The notes under the pieces are model-generated. The model did not search any database and was not told the origin of the DNA. It saw only the letters and a program-made list of their open reading frames with translations. A DNA stretch of 38,361 nt. Source: Alphaproteobacteria bacterium (GTDB taxonomy: Bacteria > Pseudomonadota > Alphaproteobacteria > SHVV01). This document shows, one piece after another, positions 7,739 to 15,748 of the stretch. Location: assembly GCA_016869275.1 (NCBI GenBank), contig VGEO01000021.1:1-38361 (forward strand), in the 5' to 3' direction. How positions within the stretch are numbered: position 1 is the first letter of the stretch; every line of letters starts with the position of its first letter. The position numbers and the translations under genes were made by a program.

Positions 7739-9907
7739 ATGGCTTTGACGCTGACAAATCCCGCCATCGCAGGTTCGCTGGACGTCTCAGCGGCCGAGCG
7801 CGCCGAGATTGAACTGAGCCAGGTGCAGGCGTTTCGCCAGCAGCTCGCGGTGCTGGGTGCGGCGCCTTTTGTCAATGCGGTGCTGGTCGCGGTCGTCTTC
7901 TTCGGCCGAGTCGAAAACTGGCTGTTGGCGATCTGGCTCGCCGCGGTGTGGTTCGCGGCGATCCGCTGCCTGGTGAGCTGGCGCCGGCACCGCGCCCGTC
8001 CCCCGATCGCGGCGGTCAAGCCCGGTCAGATCGAGCGGATCGGCCGCTCGGGCTGGATCGCCGGTGCGCTGTGGGGGAGCATCGGCATCCTCTTTTTCCA
8101 GCCCGACTCGCTACCCCATCAGTTGTTCCTCGTTTTCGTCCTCGGCGGCATGGCCGCCGGCGCGACGGCCGGTCTCTCGTTCCTCCCCGTGTTGTCGATC
8201 GGCTACGTCGTCCCGCTGGTCGTTCCGCTGTGCGTACGGCTGGCGGTGGAAGCGACCCCGATCGAGCTCGCGATGGGGGCGATGCTGTCGGTGTTCGCGG
8301 CGACGCTCCTGTTCATGGGCCGGGCCAATTACCGCGCCTTCATCGCCGCGCAGCGCACCCGTCTGCACGTCGCCGCGCTGGCGGCACAGGTCGAGCAGTC
8401 GCGCGCCAAGCTGACCGACGCCATCGAGAGCATCCCCGACGCGTTCGTCCTCTACGACGCCGACGACCGATTTGTGCTCTGCAACCGGCGCTTTCGCGAG
8501 ATCTACCACCACATCAGCGATCTTTTCACGCCGGGGCGGCCGTTCGCCGAGATTGCGCGCGAGGGCGCGCGCCGATTGGCCGCCGCGCGGGGCGGCAGCC
8601 CGGCCGATGCGGCCCAGTGGATCGAGTCGCGGATCAAGCGTCACCGTGCCGGCGGCGAGCCGATCGAGACCCAGGTGTGGGGCACCGACCGGTGGATGCG
8701 AATCGCCGAGCGCACGACCGCCGATGGCGGCCTGGTCGGCGTTCATACCGACATCACCGAGCGCAAGAAGGCCGAGGAAGCGATTCGCGAGAGCGAGCGG
8801 CGGATGCGCGACGTCGCCGGCAATCTGCCCGGGATCATGTTCCGCCGCGTGCTCAAACCGGGGGGCAAGGTCGAGTTCGAATATCTGAGCCGCGAGATCT
8901 ACGGGCGCGATCCCGGGCAGTTCCTGGGCGGTACCGGGGCGCCGCGGTTCTTCGACCATCTCCATCCCGACGACCGCGCTGCGTACTTCGCGGCCGCCAA
9001 GAAGTCGGCGGAAACGCTGACGCCGATGGAGATCGGGTATCGCTGGCTGATGGACGACCAGACCCGGTGGATCCGCTCGCGCGCGACGCCACGCCGGATG
9101 CCGAACGGCGACGTCGTCTGGGACGGCGTCGCGATCGACGAGACCGACCGCGTGCTCGCTGAGGAACGCATCCGCGCCCACGAGGCCGAGATCGCGCATC
9201 TCCTGCGCCTCAACACCATGGGCGAGATGGCGGCGGCTTTGGCGCATCAGCTCAACTAGCCGCTCAACGCGGTCGCCAACTACACCCGCGGCGTGCTCCG
9301 GCGGATGCGCGGCAGCGACACCGGAAGCAAGGAGCTGATCCAGGCTTTGGAACTCGCCGGCACCCAGGCCGAGCGCGCGGCCGAAACCGTGCGCGGCATC
9401 GCCGACTTTGCGCGCAAGTCCGACCGCAAGATCGTGACCGCGAACGTCAATGCCATCGTCCAGGCCGCGGCCGACCTCGCCAAAGGCGAGCTCGATCAAA
9501 GCCGGGTCAAACTCGATCTCGACCTCGCCGCCGATCTGCCCGACATCAAGGCCGTGCCGATCGAACTCGAGTAGGCGATCTTGAACCTCATTCGCAATGC
9601 GATCGAAGCGATGAGCGAAACCAACCCGCTCGACCGCCGGATCGCCATCCGTACCGCCGCCATCGGCACTGAAGTCGCGATCGCCGTCCGCGACTACGGC
9701 CCGGGCTTCAAGCCGGAGCAGCGCGAGCAGATGTTCGACGCTTTTTTCAGCACCAAGCGCGGCAACATGGGCATGGGCCTCTCGATCGGCCGCACGATCG
9801 CCGAGGCGCATGGCGGAACGCTGCGGGCCTACAACAACGACGACGGCGGGGCTACGTTCGAGCTAAAATTGACTGGCGATGGAGGAGTCTTTGGCCGCGC
9901 CCGCTAA
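7739..9907 (+). pseudogene. Membrane PAS sensor histidine kinase (FixL-like catalytic core) interrupted by two TAG codons
   Basis: The frame spans 722 codons from ATG 7739 to TAA 9905, broken by TAG at codons 507 (9257) and 612 (9572). About residues 35-200 contain roughly six hydrophobic segments. A PAS domain (ESIPDAFVLYDADDRFVLCN) and a second PAS_3-like domain (GNLPGIMFRRVLKPGG to VAIDETDR) follow. The H-box is MAAALAHQLN-stop-PLNAVANY, with the phosphoacceptor His at about 503. The ATPase domain has NLIRNAIEAM, VRDYGPGF and GMGLSIGRTIAEAHGG. Both stops fall where FixL-type kinases have Gln (ELNQPL; QQVLxNL), each one transition from CAG. A truncated product would lack kinase activity. 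The response-regulator gene overlaps the 3' end by 29 bases and is open. Confidence 0.85.
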
Positions 9908-10604
9908 TTCGACGGTCTACGTCGACGACGACGACGATGCCGGTCGCCATTCGCTGCATTGGCTGATCGAATCGGTCGGGCTCAATGTCATGAGTTTCGG
10001 ACGGCCGACCGAGTTTTTCGACGCCTACGACGACTCGCGGCCGGGCTGTCTGGTGCTCGACCTGCGCCTGCCCGAGATGAGCGGGCTCGAACTCCAGGAG
10101 CGGCTGCGCGCGCAGGGCGTGCGCATTCCCGTGATCATGATCACCGCCTATGGCGACATCCCGACCGCGGTGCGCGCGATGAAAGGCGGCGCCGTCGACT
10201 TCATCGAGAAGCCGTTCAACGATCAGGCCCTGCTCGACCGCATCCAGCAATGCATCCAGCTCGACCAGCAGATGCGCGAGGTCAACGCCTCGTTCGAAGA
10301 GGTTCGCCAGCGCTACAGCACCCTCACCAAGCGCGAGCGCCAGGTGATGGCGCTGCTGGTAGTCGGCAAGTCGAACAAGCCGGTCGCGGAAATGCTGGGC
10401 ATCAGCCCGAAGACGGTCGAGGTCCATCGCGCCAAGGTGATGGAAAAGATGCGGGCCGATTCGATCGTGTTCCTGGTCCACATGGCGCGCATGTGCGGCA
10501 TTCGCGAGGACCCCGACCTAGTCGCCGATCCGCGCTTCAAGAGCCTCTTGCTGCAGTTCGAGGTCGGCGCCGCGCCCGAGGATCAGGCCGCCGCCCGCCA
10601 GTAG
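9879..10604 (+). CDS. FixJ-type response regulator, receiver plus LuxR helix-turn-helix
   Basis: This 241-residue protein has a receiver domain at about 10-125 and a LuxR-type DNA-binding domain at about 145-205. The phosphoacceptor Asp is at about residue 61 (LVLDLRLPEMSG), the conserved Thr in ITAYGDIPTAV and Lys at about 111 (FIEKPF). The HTH reads LTKRERQVMALLVVGKSNK then ISPKTVEVHRAKVMEKM, characteristic of the FixJ/NarL family. Strand one is odd: VYVDDDDDAGR, where relatives have VVDDD and AVR, so a buried Val is replaced by Asp and another by Gly. An additional 35-residue tail follows the HTH. TTG 9891, preceded closely by GGAGGAG, is an alternative start. Its partner is presumably the broken kinase it overlaps. 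Confidence 0.88.
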   Translation: MEESLAAPANSTVYVDDDDDAGRHSLHWLIESVGLNVMSFGRPTEFFDAYDDSRPGCLVLDLRLPEMSGLELQERLRAQGVRIPVIMITAYGDIPTAVRAMKGGAVDFIEKPFNDQALLDRIQQCIQLDQQMREVNASFEEVRQRYSTLTKRERQVMALLVVGKSNKPVAEMLGISPKTVEVHRAKVMEKMRADSIVFLVHMARMCGIREDPDLVADPRFKSLLLQFEVGAAPEDQAAARQ

Positions 10605-10608
10605 CGCG

Positions 10609-10638
10609 TTCTTCCCGCGCGCGCGAAAGTGCTAGAGT
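10609..10638 (+). promoter_or_regulatory. Candidate promoter for the first M29/NicX-like gene
   Basis: TTCTTC (10609-10614), a 17-base spacer and CTAGAGT (10632-10638) match the CTAnnnT pattern recurring in the window. The start of transcription would be near 10645, leaving a leader of about 45 bases with a GGGAGG ribosome site before the ATG at 10691. Confidence 0.35.
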
Positions 10639-10690
10639 GGCGGCGGGCGAGGGTCGTTGCCGCCCCGCCTGGGAGAGGGAGGTTACCGCC

Positions 10691-11725
10691 ATGCTTGCAT
10701 CAGACATCGCGCCAGATCTCGCGCGCGCGACCGATATTCTCGTCCGCGACTACTGCGCGGTGAAGCCCGGCGAGTCGGTCCTGATTACCGCCGACACCCA
10801 CACCGACATGACGGTGGTGGCGGCCGCGCTCAACGCCGCCAACGGCATCGGCGCCAAGAGCGTCGTCAACGTCGTGCCGCGGATGCCGTTCCAGGGCGGG
10901 CTTTCGAATCCCTACATCGCCGAGCCGCTGGCGGCGGCGATCGCCGCGAGCGACGTCTGGATCGATTTCATGTTCCCGAACATCGCCGGGTCCGACGCTT
11001 ACGAGCACGCGATCAAGCGCGTCCGCTACATCATGGGCGGCGACGTCAAGCCGGACGGCGTAGTGCGCATGTTCGGACGGGTCGATCTCGACCGGCTCTA
11101 CGACGTCCACCGCGCGTTCATCGACATCACCAATAGTGCGGTCGGCAAGGAAGCGCGCATCACCAACGACCGCGGCAGCGACGTTACCTTCGAGCTCGGC
11201 AAACTGCCGTTCCCGAAGCCGCGCCGCGCCGAAAAGCCGGGGCTCTATACCGTCCCCGGCGCGATGGGATTGTGGCCGGTGCCCGACAAGGTCAAGGGTT
11301 ACATCGTCGTCGACTGCTGCTTCCACGAGTATTACGCGCAGCTGACGCCGCCCTTGAAGCTCAAGATCGACGGCCGCATCAAGGAGATCGCCGGCGGTGG
11401 GCCCGAGCGCAAGGTGATGGACCGCGCGCTCCGGCGGGCCGCGAACGGCAACTACGGCAAGGTCATTCACTTCACGGTCGGCGCCCAGCCGGCCGCCCGC
11501 TTCACCGGCCAGTCGTTCATCGAGGACCAGCGCGTCATGGGCAATAACGCGATCGGGCTGGGGACTCCGTTCTGGGAAAAAGGCGGCGGCGAGAATCACC
11601 CGGACGCGGTGATGTCGCAGCAGTCGGTGTGGATCGACGGCACTCAGATCGTCAAGGACGGGGTCATCGTCGGACCGGCCAAGCTGAAGAAGTACGCCGA
11701 CAAGCTCCAGCCGCTCTACGCCTGA
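10691..11725 (+). CDS. M29-family metalloenzyme, NicX (2,5-dihydroxypyridine dioxygenase)-like, copy 1
   Basis: This 344-residue protein belongs to the M29 aminopeptidase-like fold family, which also contains the Fe(II) ring-cleaving enzyme NicX. The predicted metal ligands near the C terminus are His at about 260 (GKVIHFTVG) and the His-x-Asp pair at about 303/305 (ENHPDAV). These match, from memory, the order of H265, H318 and D320 in Pseudomonas putida NicX. The length is close to NicX (about 350) and shorter than AmpS/AmpT aminopeptidases (about 410). A GGGAGG site precedes the ATG. Copy 2 at 21967-23007 is clearly homologous over the full length. The reaction is therefore either aromatic N-heterocycle ring opening or peptide/amide hydrolysis; I favour the former only weakly. 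The gene is probably monocistronic. Confidence 0.75.
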   Translation: MLASDIAPDLARATDILVRDYCAVKPGESVLITADTHTDMTVVAAALNAANGIGAKSVVNVVPRMPFQGGLSNPYIAEPLAAAIAASDVWIDFMFPNIAGSDAYEHAIKRVRYIMGGDVKPDGVVRMFGRVDLDRLYDVHRAFIDITNSAVGKEARITNDRGSDVTFELGKLPFPKPRRAEKPGLYTVPGAMGLWPVPDKVKGYIVVDCCFHEYYAQLTPPLKLKIDGRIKEIAGGGPERKVMDRALRRAANGNYGKVIHFTVGAQPAARFTGQSFIEDQRVMGNNAIGLGTPFWEKGGGENHPDAVMSQQSVWIDGTQIVKDGVIVGPAKLKKYADKLQPLYA

Positions 11726-11733
11726 GCCGGTCG

Positions 11734-11751
11734 GCGCGCCAGATGGCGCGC
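11734..11751. terminator. Hairpin between convergent genes
   Basis: GCGCGCC (11734-11740), loop AGAT, GGCGCGC (11745-11751) form a 7-base GC stem between the NicX-like gene and the convergent LLM gene. There is no clear T tract on either side, so a terminator role is only probable from position. Confidence 0.4.
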
Positions 11752-11766
11752 TTGCCGGAAATCTCT

Positions 11767-12837
11767 CTAGGCCGGTCCGGCCACCCGCGCCGCGACTGCC
11801 GCCAGTTTCTCGATGTAGCCCAACCGTGCGGCGTCGGTGTGCGGACCGTAGGCGCCGTGCATCGGCTGGAAACACATCCACCGCGTCAAGCCGCGCGCGG
11901 CCAGCGTGCGCAGCCGTGCGGCGACATCGTCCGGCGTTCCGAACAGTTGCGGCGACTGCTCGATCGCCCAGTCGTAGATGCCGAGCGTCTTGGCGCGTTC
12001 GACCAGGACGCGGCCACGATCGGGCATCCGGTAGACGGCGTAGAGGTCGTGGTTGTCGGCGTTGAACCGGCGGATCGGCTCCTTCAGTTGCTCGGGGATA
12101 CCCTTGCCCTCCATCGTCCCTTCGGTCAGCCAATTGAGGCCCCAGCCGAGGCTCCCGGCCATCGCGGCCGCGCGGCTCTCGGCGAACGCGACCGGTGCGT
12201 TCCACCACACCTCGAGCGGCGCGGGATCGCGGCCGGCCGCGCGGGCGGCCGTCTCGATCGTTTCCTGGATCCAGGCGGTCTGTGCCGGCGCGTAGCCCAT
12301 GTTGATGAGGAAGCCGTCGGCTTCTTCCGCCGCCATCGCCAGCATCTTGGGGCCGGCGCAGGCGATCAGGAGCGGGATGTCGACGGGAAAAACGGCGTTG
12401 CTCCATTGCGGCTTGAAGCGATGCCCGCGCCACGCCGCGTGCTCGCCGCGGAGCAGCGCCTTGAGCGCGCGGATGTAGGCGCGGAGCTCGACGATCCGGG
12501 CCGGCTTCTCGCCGATGCTCCACAGCGCCGAATCGCCGGTACCGATTCCGAACGCGATCCGCCCGGGCGCGAGTTCGGCCAGCGTCAGGAGCGCCGCGGC
12601 CGTGACCGAGGGGTGACGCGTGACCGGGTTCGAAACGCAGGTGAGAAGCCGTATCCGCGTCGTTGCCAGCGCCGCCGCCGCGGTCGTGACATAGAGCTCG
12701 CGCAGTAAAAGCGGCGAATCCGGTAGACCCAGCATGGCGATGCCGACGCGGTCGGCCGCCTGCCACCACGGCCGAATCCGTTCGACCGGGACCTGTTGGG
12801 TGAAATTGATGCCGAAGCGGACGGCGGGCGCGGTCAC
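11767..12837 (-). CDS. LLM-class (luciferase-like) oxidoreductase, probably F420-dependent, A
   Basis: The 356-residue protein is a bacterial-luciferase-like TIM-barrel oxidoreductase of the Mer (methylene-tetrahydromethanopterin reductase) type. Characteristic stretches are RFGINFTQQVP, then SNPVTRHPSVTAAALLTL followed by ELAPGRIAFGIGTGDSALW, and ACAGPKMLAMAAEEADGF. The conserved GTGDS loop lies in the deazaflavin/flavin pocket in relatives. It starts at a GTG that overlaps the stop of the paralogous gene upstream (GTGA), so both are co-translated. Neighbouring cof genes make F420 the likely cofactor, although some LLM proteins use FMN. The substrate is unknown. It ends at TAG, facing the NicX-like gene. 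Confidence 0.85.
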   Translation of the reverse strand: MTAPAVRFGINFTQQVPVERIRPWWQAADRVGIAMLGLPDSPLLLRELYVTTAAAALATTRIRLLTCVSNPVTRHPSVTAAALLTLAELAPGRIAFGIGTGDSALWSIGEKPARIVELRAYIRALKALLRGEHAAWRGHRFKPQWSNAVFPVDIPLLIACAGPKMLAMAAEEADGFLINMGYAPAQTAWIQETIETAARAAGRDPAPLEVWWNAPVAFAESRAAAMAGSLGWGLNWLTEGTMEGKGIPEQLKEPIRRFNADNHDLYAVYRMPDRGRVLVERAKTLGIYDWAIEQSPQLFGTPDDVAARLRTLAARGLTRWMCFQPMHGAYGPHTDAARLGYIEKLAAVAARVAGPA

Positions 12838-13895
12838 GAGAAGCGCGGGACGATCTCGTTGGAAATCTTGTCGATCAGGTCGTACTTGTCCTGATCGGCT
12901 CCGCCGACGAACGTGCCGCGGCTCGATTGCAGGAAGAACCAGTTCCGCAAACCGAGACCGCCATACATTTCGAGGCGCGCGCAGATGTCGCCGGCGGTGC
13001 CGAACAGCTGCGGCGATTGACTCAAGATCCAGTCGTAGATGCCAAGGTCCTTGGCGCGCTTGACCAGCGCGCGGCCGCGGTCCGGGGTCTTATAGACCGC
13101 ATCGAGATCGTGGATGTCGCGGTTGAACTCATGCAGCTTGGGCACGACGTGGTCGGGGATGTTCTTGCCCTTGGTCGTCATTTCGGTGAGCCAGTTGGTG
13201 GTCCAGCCCAGCGTGTACTCCATCGCCTCGGCGCGGCTCGGCGCGAAGGCGATGTGGCAGTTCGACCAGAAGTCGAGCGTCGCCGGATCGCGCTTCACCG
13301 TCGCGCAGGCCGTGGCGATCGTGTCCTGGATCATGCGGATGTTCTCGGGCGCGAACCCCATGGTGACGATGACGCCGTCGGCTTCTTGCGCCGCCATCGT
13401 CAGGACCTTGGGCCCCGAGCACGCGATGTAGATCGGAACGTCGGCCGGCTTCCAGTTGCTCCAGTTGGGGGTGAATTGGCCGCCACCCCAGCTCACGCGC
13501 TCGCCGCGCGTCATCGCCTTGACCGCGCGGACATAGGCGCGAAGCTCCTCGACCTTGGCCGCTTTCTGACCGGTCGCCCACAGCGCGCTGTCGCCGGTCG
13601 CGATCCCGAGCGCGATCCGCCCCGGCGCCAACTCGTTCAACGCCATCAGCGCCGCTGCCGTCACCGACGGGTGGCGCGTCACCGGATTGGTGACCCACGA
13701 CATCAGCTGGATGCGCGCGGTCGCGAGTGCGGCGACCGTCATCGACACGTAAAGCTCGCGCAACAGCGCCGGCGAATCGGGGAGTCCGATGGTGTGGACG
13801 CGGCTGCGGTCGAGCGCTTTCCACCACTCGGCGACGCGGTCGAGCGGCGCGCCCTGGGTGAATGCGAGCGCGAATTTCATGCCGTATTTCGCCAT
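12834..13895 (-). CDS. LLM-class (luciferase-like) oxidoreductase, probably F420-dependent, B
   Basis: This 353-residue paralogue of the previous gene shares long stretches such as GLPDSPALLRELYVSMTVAA, NPVTRHPSVTAAALMALNEL and SGPKVLTMAAQEADG. It is a luciferase-like TIM barrel with the GTGDS-equivalent loop IATGDSALW. The start at 13895 has an excellent GGGAGGAG ribosome site. A good promoter (TTGGCA, 16 bases, TATGAT on the minus strand) lies just upstream and would give a leader of about 25 bases. The gene is divergent from the F420 biosynthesis operon with a 76-base shared promoter region, so co-regulation is likely. The pair probably uses F420H2 made by the neighbouring genes; the substrate is unknown. 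Confidence 0.85.
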   Translation of the reverse strand: MAKYGMKFALAFTQGAPLDRVAEWWKALDRSRVHTIGLPDSPALLRELYVSMTVAALATARIQLMSWVTNPVTRHPSVTAAALMALNELAPGRIALGIATGDSALWATGQKAAKVEELRAYVRAVKAMTRGERVSWGGGQFTPNWSNWKPADVPIYIACSGPKVLTMAAQEADGVIVTMGFAPENIRMIQDTIATACATVKRDPATLDFWSNCHIAFAPSRAEAMEYTLGWTTNWLTEMTTKGKNIPDHVVPKLHEFNRDIHDLDAVYKTPDRGRALVKRAKDLGIYDWILSQSPQLFGTAGDICARLEMYGGLGLRNWFFLQSSRGTFVGGADQDKYDLIDKISNEIVPRFS

Positions 13896-13909
13896 GCGAC
13901 GCTCCTCCC

Positions 13910-13939
13910 TCGACCGCGGCGGGCGCATCATACTATGGT
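13910..13939 (+). promoter_or_regulatory. Candidate promoter of the F420 operon
   Basis: TCGACC (13910-13915), a 17-base spacer and CTATGGT (13933-13939) fit the local CTAnnnT promoter pattern. The transcript would start near 13946 and run through LLM genes, npdG and cofE-cofD-cofC-fbiC. It overlaps the divergent promoter of the minus-strand LLM pair. Confidence 0.35.
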
Positions 13940-13954
13940 AGCCGCCCTTGCCAA
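13927..13954 (-). promoter_or_regulatory. Promoter of the minus-strand LLM pair
   Basis: Read on the minus strand, TTGGCA (13954-13949), a 16-base spacer and TATGAT (13932-13927) match the sigma-70 consensus at five of six positions in each box. Transcription would begin near 13920, about 25 bases before the ATG at 13895. Confidence 0.5.
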
Positions 13955-13971
13955 CGCGACGAGGACGGCCC

Positions 13972-14850
13972 ATGCGCTTCGGCGCGGTATTTCCGCAACT
14001 CGAGATCGGCAACGACCCGGTCGCGATCCGCGACTTCGGCCAGGCGGTCGAGGCGATGGGCTTCGCGCACCTGATCGCCTACGACCACGTGCTCGGCGCC
14101 CATCCGCGCCATTTCCGCGGCAAGTTCGCGCCGCGCTACACCCATCTCGATCCCTTCCACGAGCCGCTCGTGCTGTTCGGTTATCTCGCTGCCGCGACGC
14201 GTCGGATCGTGCTCGCGACCGGAATCATCGTGCTGCCGCAGCGGAACGCGGTCCTCGTCGCCAAACAGGCGGCGGCGCTCGACGTTCTTTCCGGCGGGCG
14301 CCTGCGCCTGGGCGTCGGTGCCGGCTGGAACTTCGCCGAATACGCCGGCCTCGGTGCCGATTTCAAGAACCGCGGCAAGGTTTACAGCGAACAACTCGAT
14401 CTCATGAATGCGCTGTGGCAGAAACCGCTGGTCCGATTCAGGGGCAAGTATCACCGGCTCGACGATCTCGGCCTCAATCCGCTGCCGGTGCAGCGCCCGA
14501 TCCCGCTGTGGTTCGGTGGCCAGTCCGATGCAGCGATGAAGCGGGTGGTCAAATGGGGCCAAGGGTGGATCGCCGAGCCTCCGCCCGGGCCCGACGGCAA
14601 GGCGATGATCGAGCGGCTCCACGCCTTCGCGCGCAAGGCCAAGCGCAAGCCGGGTTCGATCCGGATCGATCGCGTCATGTATGCGAACGAGGGCAAGGTC
14701 GCCGATTGGCGGCGCGACATCGCCTTCTACCGCTCGGTCGGCGTCACCGACGTCTCGCTCGACACCCAGCGCGCCGGGTTCAAGAACGTCGATCAACACC
14801 TGAAAGCGCTGCGGCAGTTTTCCGAGCTCGCGGCCGAGTTTGCCGGCTGA
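13972..14850 (+). CDS. LLM-class F420-dependent oxidoreductase, C
   Basis: This 292-residue protein is a shorter luciferase-like oxidoreductase of the kind annotated in F420-using bacteria. It begins MRFGAVFPQLEIGNDPVAI and contains HLIAYDHVLGA, HEPLVLFGYLAAATRRI, LATGIIVLPQRN and LDVLSGGRLRLGVGAGWN. These cover strands 1-4 and the cofactor pocket of the TIM barrel. IPLWFGGQSDAAMKRVVKWG lies in the later barrel. A GAGGA site precedes the ATG. It is the first gene of the seven-gene F420 operon and is followed eight bases later by a close tandem copy. Cofactor assignment rests on the family and the neighbours; the substrate is unknown. Confidence 0.88.
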   Translation: MRFGAVFPQLEIGNDPVAIRDFGQAVEAMGFAHLIAYDHVLGAHPRHFRGKFAPRYTHLDPFHEPLVLFGYLAAATRRIVLATGIIVLPQRNAVLVAKQAAALDVLSGGRLRLGVGAGWNFAEYAGLGADFKNRGKVYSEQLDLMNALWQKPLVRFRGKYHRLDDLGLNPLPVQRPIPLWFGGQSDAAMKRVVKWGQGWIAEPPPGPDGKAMIERLHAFARKAKRKPGSIRIDRVMYANEGKVADWRRDIAFYRSVGVTDVSLDTQRAGFKNVDQHLKALRQFSELAAEFAG

Positions 14851-14858
14851 GGCGGCGC

Positions 14859-15734
14859 ATGCGATTCGGCGCGGTATTCCCCCAGACCGAGGTCGGCACC
14901 GACCCGGGTGCGATTCGCGCCTATGCCCAAACCGTCGAGGCGCAGGGTTTCGAGCACTTGATCGCCTACGATCACGTGCTCGGCGCCGATATCTCGAAGC
15001 ACAAGGGCTGGAAGCCGCCCTACGGCCACGAACACGCTTTCCACGAACCGTTCGTGCTGTTCGGTTTCCTCGCCGCGGCGACGCGCCGGCTCACCTTGAT
15101 GACCGGCGTCATCGTCCTGCCGCAGCGCCAGACCGCCTTGGTCGCGAAACAGGCGGCCGCGCTCGATGTGCTCTCGGGCGGGCGGCTCCGCTTCGGCATC
15201 GGCACCGGCTGGAACTTCGTCGAGTACGAGGCGTTGGGCGTCGACTTCAAGCGCCGCGGCGCGATTTACGACGAGCAGATCCAGGTCCTGCGCGCGCTCT
15301 GGCAAAAGCCGCTCGTCACGTTCAAGGGCCGCTTCCACAGGATCACGGCGGCCGGGCTCAATCCGCTGCCGATCCAGCGGCCAATCCCGCTCTGGTTCGG
15401 CGGCGCCGCCCCAGTCGTGATCAAGCGCGTCGCCAAGTGGGGCGCGGGCTGGATCCCGTTCATCGCCCCCGACGACCACGGCCGCGCCATGATCGCCATG
15501 CTGCACCGCTACGCCCGCCAAGCCAAACGCAAACCGAGCGCGATCCGGGTCGAGCGCGTGCTGCGCCTGCCGGCGCACCGTCCCGATAGCTGGGTCAAGG
15601 AAATCGAGGCCTCGCGCGCGATCGGCATCACCGACATCGCGCTCGACACCCAGCGCGCCGGGCTCAAGAACGTCGACGACCATCTCCGCACGCTTCGCCT
15701 GTTCAGCGAAGCGGCGGCTCGCTTCCAAGACTGA
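14859..15734 (+). CDS. LLM-class F420-dependent oxidoreductase, D
   Basis: At 291 residues this is a tandem duplicate of the preceding gene, with the same opening MRFGAVFPQTEVGTDPGAI and shared blocks HLIAYDHVLGADISKHKG, HEPFVLFGFLAAATRRL and LDVLSGGRLRFGIGTGWNF. The two have diverged most around the presumed substrate side of the barrel and in the C-terminal third, suggesting different substrates. It begins 8 bases after copy C and ends 14 bases before npdG. It most likely uses F420 or F420H2. The ribosome site is weak (GGCGG), so translation may depend on coupling with the upstream gene. Confidence 0.88.
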   Translation: MRFGAVFPQTEVGTDPGAIRAYAQTVEAQGFEHLIAYDHVLGADISKHKGWKPPYGHEHAFHEPFVLFGFLAAATRRLTLMTGVIVLPQRQTALVAKQAAALDVLSGGRLRFGIGTGWNFVEYEALGVDFKRRGAIYDEQIQVLRALWQKPLVTFKGRFHRITAAGLNPLPIQRPIPLWFGGAAPVVIKRVAKWGAGWIPFIAPDDHGRAMIAMLHRYARQAKRKPSAIRVERVLRLPAHRPDSWVKEIEASRAIGITDIALDTQRAGLKNVDDHLRTLRLFSEAAARFQD

Positions 15735-15748
15735 CGCCCGAGGTCGCC

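Noticed and set aside
8111-9811. Minus-strand open frame of 566 codons opposite the sensor kinase
   Set aside because: No recognisable domain; it is an antisense shadow, although it is longer than any uninterrupted frame on the true strand.
10700-12769. Minus-strand open frame of 689 codons across the NicX-like and LLM genes
   Set aside because: It overlaps two conserved genes in other frames and has low-complexity Arg-rich composition.
11767-15734. LLM genes as alkanesulfonate monooxygenases (SsuD-like)
   Set aside because: No sulfonate transport genes or FMN reductase are linked, and the Mer-like GTGDS loops and F420 neighbours fit F420 enzymes better.
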